Source: Alphaproteobacteria bacterium (lineage in GTDB: Bacteria > Pseudomonadota > Alphaproteobacteria > G02398745 > G023898745). Taken from it: DNA of 8,729 bases. Position numbers and translations under genes: made by a program. The number at the start of each line of letters is the position of its first letter. Position 1 is the first letter of the stretch. The notes under the pieces are model-generated. The model worked only from the letters and a program-made list of their open reading frames with translations, was not told the DNA's origin and did no database searches. Of this stretch, positions 6,424 to 8,729 are shown one piece after another. The DNA lies in contig DAHXKW010000104.1 of assembly GCA_027366195.1 (NCBI GenBank), positions 1 through 8,729 of the forward strand, read 5' to 3'.

Positions 6424-8091
6424 TTAATTTTGAGTTCCAGAAAAATCTTGCATTAATTGAGAAATGACATCAGCAGAAATCTTGTCAAAAAGCAATCCTT
6501 CAGGTTGTAAAGCCCAAACAGGTATAGGCAAAGATGATAGAAGATTTTCAAAATTCTGACCCACTTGCTGGACGCAATCCAGATCAAGATTAAGAGCTTT
6601 TAACAACTGATTAGAACTTTCAGGCATAACCGGATACATAGTAACGGCATAGACATAAATTAAATACACACAATGCGATAAAACAGATACGCATTCCTGT
6701 GGATTTGCGTTAACTAATTTCCATGGCTCTTTTTCGGCAATATAGCTATTACCCAATTTCCATAAACCACGTAAAGCTTCCATAGCGTGACGAAACTTTA
6801 ATGCGTAAATTGACTGCGTATAATCATCAAGCAACCGCAACACATCTTGCTTCAATAATTCAGGTAAGTACTCAGCGACCAATCCATGCGGACTATATTT
6901 TTTAACCAATGTGGCCACACGATTAACAAAATTACCCAACCCACCTGCCAAATCTTTATTAACCACATCCGCAAAATGCGCAAAAGTAAAATCAGCATCA
7001 TCAGTTTCAGGGATGTTGGCCATCAAATAATAACGCCAATAATCAGCGGGAAATAGTCTTAACGCTTGATCTAAAAACACACCGCGTTTTTGAGAAGTCG
7101 AAAATTTACCACCATCATAATTAAGCCAACTCATAGACTTAAGATAATCAACTAAACGAAAATCCATTCCGCTTGCTAGCAGCATTGCTGGAAAAAAAAT
7201 GGCATGGAAAGGAACATTATCCTTAGCCATAAATTGGACATAATAAGTATCTGCAGAACAAGACCACCAATCCTTATAGTTTTCTCCTACAGCATCTTTT
7301 GTGATACTGATATAGGCTATCGGAGCATCAAACCAAACGTAAAAGACCTTTCCCTCATAACCTTCTTTAGGAACCGGAATCCCCCAGGATAAATCACGTG
7401 TAATACAACGTGATTTCAGCCCTTCCTTAAGCCACTTATAAGCGATACCTTTGGTCATAGCTGGCCAATCTTTTTGCTGATCAATCCATTCTTTCAACGG
7501 CCCTTCCATTTTATTCAGCAACAAAAATAGATGTTTTGAATCACGAAGCTCTAAATCCCCACTTCCGGACAAAGACGAATAAGGATTCTTTAATTCCTGT
7601 GGATCCAGCAATTTTCCACACCCGTCACATTGATCGCCCCGCGCTTTGGGATAGTCACAATACGGACAAGTCCCCATGACATATCTATCGGGCAAAAAGC
7701 GTCCATCAGAAGAAGAATAAAATTGCTGAATACTTTTTTCTTCTATAAATCCACGCTGCTCTAGGTTCTGAAATAATTCAATTGTCAGCTTATGGTTCGT
7801 AGGGGAAGAACTACGACCGAAATAATCAAAGCCAATCCCAAACTGTTCATAAATTTCTTTTTGGACCTGATACATCTCGTCACAATAAACTTGTACTGGT
7901 TTATTCGCTTCCTGAGCCGCGATTTCTGCCGGTGTTCCATGTTCGTCCGTTCCACAAATATATAAAACTTCATGTCCCATTTGTCTTAAAAAACGCGCAT
8001 AAACATCGCCAGGCAGCATTGAACCAACAAGATTTCCAAGGTGTTTTATTCCATTAATATAAGGAAGGGCGGAAGTGATAAGATAACGCAT
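6424..8091 (-). CDS. metG: Methionyl-tRNA synthetase
   Basis: Class I aminoacyl-tRNA synthetase charging initiator and elongator tRNA-Met; cytoplasmic. Seen: SALPYINGIKHLGN with the HIGH-type motif HLGN (17-20), GTDEHGTP (47-54), a zinc knuckle with CPYC (Cys142, Cys145) and CDGC (Cys155, Cys158), SWGIPVP (235-241), YVWFDAPIAY (251-260), and the KMSKS loop as KFSTS (329-333), followed by the helical anticodon-binding domain with its conserved tryptophan helix (GLWKLGNSYIAEKEPWKL). The protein ends at 555 residues without the C-terminal EMAP-type tRNA-binding domain that makes E. coli MetG 677 long. The KFSTS variant lacks the second lysine; related synthetases with this loop exist, so loss of activity is not implied. 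ATG is the natural start, just before the first strand. It lies 9 nt from the 3' end of tRNA-Gln and has no Shine-Dalgarno sequence. Confidence 0.97.
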   Translation of the reverse strand: MRYLITSALPYINGIKHLGNLVGSMLPGDVYARFLRQMGHEVLYICGTDEHGTPAEIAAQEANKPVQVYCDEMYQVQKEIYEQFGIGFDYFGRSSSPTNHKLTIELFQNLEQRGFIEEKSIQQFYSSSDGRFLPDRYVMGTCPYCDYPKARGDQCDGCGKLLDPQELKNPYSSLSGSGDLELRDSKHLFLLLNKMEGPLKEWIDQQKDWPAMTKGIAYKWLKEGLKSRCITRDLSWGIPVPKEGYEGKVFYVWFDAPIAYISITKDAVGENYKDWWSCSADTYYVQFMAKDNVPFHAIFFPAMLLASGMDFRLVDYLKSMSWLNYDGGKFSTSQKRGVFLDQALRLFPADYWRYYLMANIPETDDADFTFAHFADVVNKDLAGGLGNFVNRVATLVKKYSPHGLVAEYLPELLKQDVLRLLDDYTQSIYALKFRHAMEALRGLWKLGNSYIAEKEPWKLVNANPQECVSVLSHCVYLIYVYAVTMYPVMPESSNQLLKALNLDLDCVQQVGQNFENLLSSLPIPVWALQPEGLLFDKISADVISQLMQDFSGTQN

Positions 8092-8100
8092 TTATAAAAT

Positions 8101-8174
8101 TGGCTGGGGAACCTGGACTCGAACCAGGATTACATGATCCAGAGTCATGGGTTCTACCATTGAACTATTCCCCA
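8101..8174 (-). tRNA. tRNA-Gln, anticodon CTG
   Basis: A complete 74-nt cloverleaf with encoded CCA. Acceptor TGGGGAA pairs with TTCCCCA; the weak U1:A72 first pair and G discriminator are typical of bacterial tRNA-Gln. D arm GTTC/GAAC, anticodon stem CATGA/TCATG with loop CTCTGGA (anticodon CUG, reading CAG), T arm CCTGG-TTCGAGT-CCAGG. Base 37 is G next to G36, so it may be a TrmD (m1G37) substrate. Its 3' end is only 9 nt before the metG ATG, so the two are surely co-transcribed unless transcription ends inside the tRNA. Confidence 0.97.
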
Positions 8175-8183
8175 CCTGTCCTT

Positions 8184-8212
8184 ATCTTATGAGAGTTTAT
8201 GAAACTGCGCAA
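8184..8212 (-). promoter_or_regulatory. Weak candidate promoter for tRNA-Gln and metG
   Basis: Minus-strand TTGCGC (8207-8212, 3/6) and TAAGAT (8184-8189, 4/6), 17 bp apart, ending about 10 nt before the mature tRNA 5' end. This is where a tRNA promoter should be, but the match is poor. The -35 lies in a CGCAA-N4-TTGCG dyad. Confidence 0.25.
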
Positions 8213-8221
8213 ATAATTGCG
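8208..8221. repeat. Short inverted repeat upstream of tRNA-Gln
   Basis: CGCAA (8208-8212) and TTGCG (8217-8221) around a 4-nt centre form a perfect 5-bp dyad over the putative -35 of tRNA-Gln. No T-run follows on either strand, so it is not a convincing terminator. It could be an operator or chance. Confidence 0.25.
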
Positions 8222-8235
8222 TACTGTAACACAAG

Positions 8236-8269
8236 AAAAATTATGCTGCCAGGGCTGCTGCTGCTGGCA
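8236..8269 (-). terminator. Possible weak intrinsic terminator at the end of the unidentified ORF
   Basis: Minus-strand TGCCAG (8264-8269) and CTGGCA (8247-8252) can pair across an 11-nt loop and are followed six bases later by TTTTT (8236-8240). The stem lies inside the last codons of the ORF, the loop is long and the T-run is short, so efficiency is doubtful. Confidence 0.25.
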
Positions 8270-8603
8270 TACGACTTTCAATTAAAGCGACTAATCTTGG
8301 AAACTTCTCACGATTCCATCCTTCAACAGCATCCTTTGGCCCTCTTGGAAAAGTATGAAGATGGCAATTACTTGGGTTAGAGAATCGTTCGAGCAACACT
8401 GGAATAATACGTGCCTGAGTTGTTTTTAAATCACGAACGCTTAACGGTTGCTTCCCAGTTTCTATAAGTTCTGCTAATACTTCAGGATCACATTTCTTTA
8501 AATCGTCATCTACTCCAGCCCCCATATTGATGCACAAATACATAACCCGCCTTGCCAACTCCAGATCCATGTGAAGAGCGTACAAAAAACGGTTCTGTCG
8601 CAT
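8241..8603 (-). CDS. Unidentified ORF, 5' end replaced by an IS6-type element
   Basis: I do not recognise this protein. The 120-residue frame has ordinary composition: a helical, acidic N-terminal half (MDLELARRVMYLCINMGAGVD... DPEVLAELIE), then a TTQARIIPVLLERF segment, a His/Pro-rich patch (NCHLHTFPRGPKD), a second helix (REKFPRLVALIESR) and the tail MPAAAALAA. No signal peptide or membrane segment is seen. The ATG and the next few codons (M-R-Q-N and part of R) lie in the terminal repeat of the insertion sequence at 8591, and a stop lies three codons above that ATG. The native 5' end has therefore been lost or is the internal Met12 (8568-8570), which has no ribosome binding site. It is probably a gene remnant or a silenced gene. 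The opposite frame here overlaps tRNA-Gln and is less credible. Confidence 0.45.
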   Translation of the reverse strand: MRQNRFLYALHMDLELARRVMYLCINMGAGVDDDLKKCDPEVLAELIETGKQPLSVRDLKTTQARIIPVLLERFSNPSNCHLHTFPRGPKDAVEGWNREKFPRLVALIESRMPAAAALAA

Positions 8604-8604
8604 C
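8591..8604 (+). repeat. Left terminal inverted repeat of an IS6-family element
   Basis: GGTTCTGTCGCATC closely resembles IS6-family termini, which begin GG(T/C)(T/A)CTGTTGCAAA. It lies 64 bp before the transposase ATG, the spacing seen at the left end of IS26-like elements. The bordering 8 bp, CAAAAAAC (8583-8590), would be the target duplication if the right end has the same octamer. The exact inner end of the repeat cannot be set without the other terminus. Confidence 0.65.
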
Positions 8605-8654
8605 CAGTTTTAATGTAAAATGGTTTCAAAATTCAAGCTGTTTGAGATAATTTG

Positions 8655-8729
8655 ATGATTGATTTTTCAGGAAGACATTTCGGCAAACATATTATTTTGA
8701 TGGCAGTGAGATGGTATTTCGCTTATGCA
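8655..8729 (+). CDS. IS6-family (IS26-like) DDE transposase, 3'-partial
   Basis: Twenty-five codons are visible, starting MIDFSGRHFGKHIIL and running to AVRWYFAYA at the window edge. This is the characteristic N-terminus of IS6/IS26 transposases (F-x-GRHF-x3-IIL-x-AVRWY). The DDE catalytic residues lie further downstream, outside the window. GAG about 8 nt before the ATG could serve as ribosome binding site. The enzyme would move the element by replicative (cointegrate) transposition, as known for the family. Confidence 0.85.
   Translation, partial: MIDFSGRHFGKHIILMAVRWYFAYA

Larger units (their letters stand above)
8591..8729 (+). mobile_element. IS6-family insertion sequence, left end only
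   Basis: The terminal repeat at 8591 plus an IS6-type transposase start mark the left 139 bp of an element that continues past the window; full IS6-type elements are about 0.7-0.9 kb. It has inserted into, or next to, the 5' end of the minus-strand ORF at 8241-8603, with its transposase pointing away from that ORF. Copy number and intactness cannot be judged here. Confidence 0.75.

Noticed and set aside
8147..8380. A 77-codon plus-strand frame
   Set aside because: It starts inside the antisense of tRNA-Gln and crosses its promoter region; no motif or ribosome binding site supports it.
1..8729. CRISPR array, toxin-antitoxin pair, phage genes, riboswitch or T-box
   Set aside because: No regularly spaced repeats, small gene pairs or structural phage proteins were seen, and the intergenic gaps (all under 100 nt) are too short for a T-box upstream of metG or brnQ.

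Overview
The window looks like a compact, AT-rich bacterial chromosome segment. I think it is most likely from an intracellular or host-associated alphaproteobacterium, of the Holosporales/Rickettsiales kind. The hints are: low GC by eye, a methionyl-tRNA synthetase that ends without the C-terminal tRNA-binding domain, several proteins shorter than their families' usual length, an ATP synthase gamma gene cut off from its usual atp cluster, an amino-acid importer, and an IS6-type insertion sequence. The taxonomic placement is inference; protein searches would settle it.

Layout. At the left edge prfA (peptide chain release factor 1) runs rightward, with its N-terminus cut off by the window. Every other complete gene is on the minus strand. 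In their direction of transcription (right to left) they are: an unidentified 120-codon ORF; tRNA-Gln(CUG); metG; atpG (TTG start); tkt (transketolase, coupled to atpG); tRNA-Ala(GGC); a fusion of a BPL_N-type amidotransferase-fold domain with a biotin-carrier domain (GTG start); brnQ; and a YkuD-type L,D-transpeptidase that shares ATGA with the end of brnQ. The transpeptidase and prfA converge, and their stop codons overlap. At the right edge an IS6-family element begins: a terminal inverted repeat at 8591 and the first 25 codons of its transposase. It has truncated the unidentified ORF and supplied its present ATG.

Regulation. Candidate sigma70-type promoters, all with 17-bp spacers, can be placed before brnQ (TTGTCA/CATAAT, the best), the BPL_N fusion (TTGATT/TACTAT), atpG (TTGCCT/TACTAT) and, weakly, tRNA-Gln. 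The two tRNAs sit 9 and 17 nt from a neighbouring coding sequence (metG and tkt), so tRNA processing should cut these transcripts. metG would then be left with a leader of about 9 nt and no Shine-Dalgarno sequence.

Functional theme. Most genes are housekeeping: translation (prfA, metG, two tRNAs), energy and carbon (atpG, tkt), nutrient uptake (brnQ) and peptidoglycan (L,D-transpeptidase). The unusual item is the BPL_N and biotin-acceptor fusion. It joins the domain that in eukaryotes precedes biotin-protein ligase to a potential substrate of that enzyme, with no ligase catalytic domain present. That is the best candidate here for undescribed biology.
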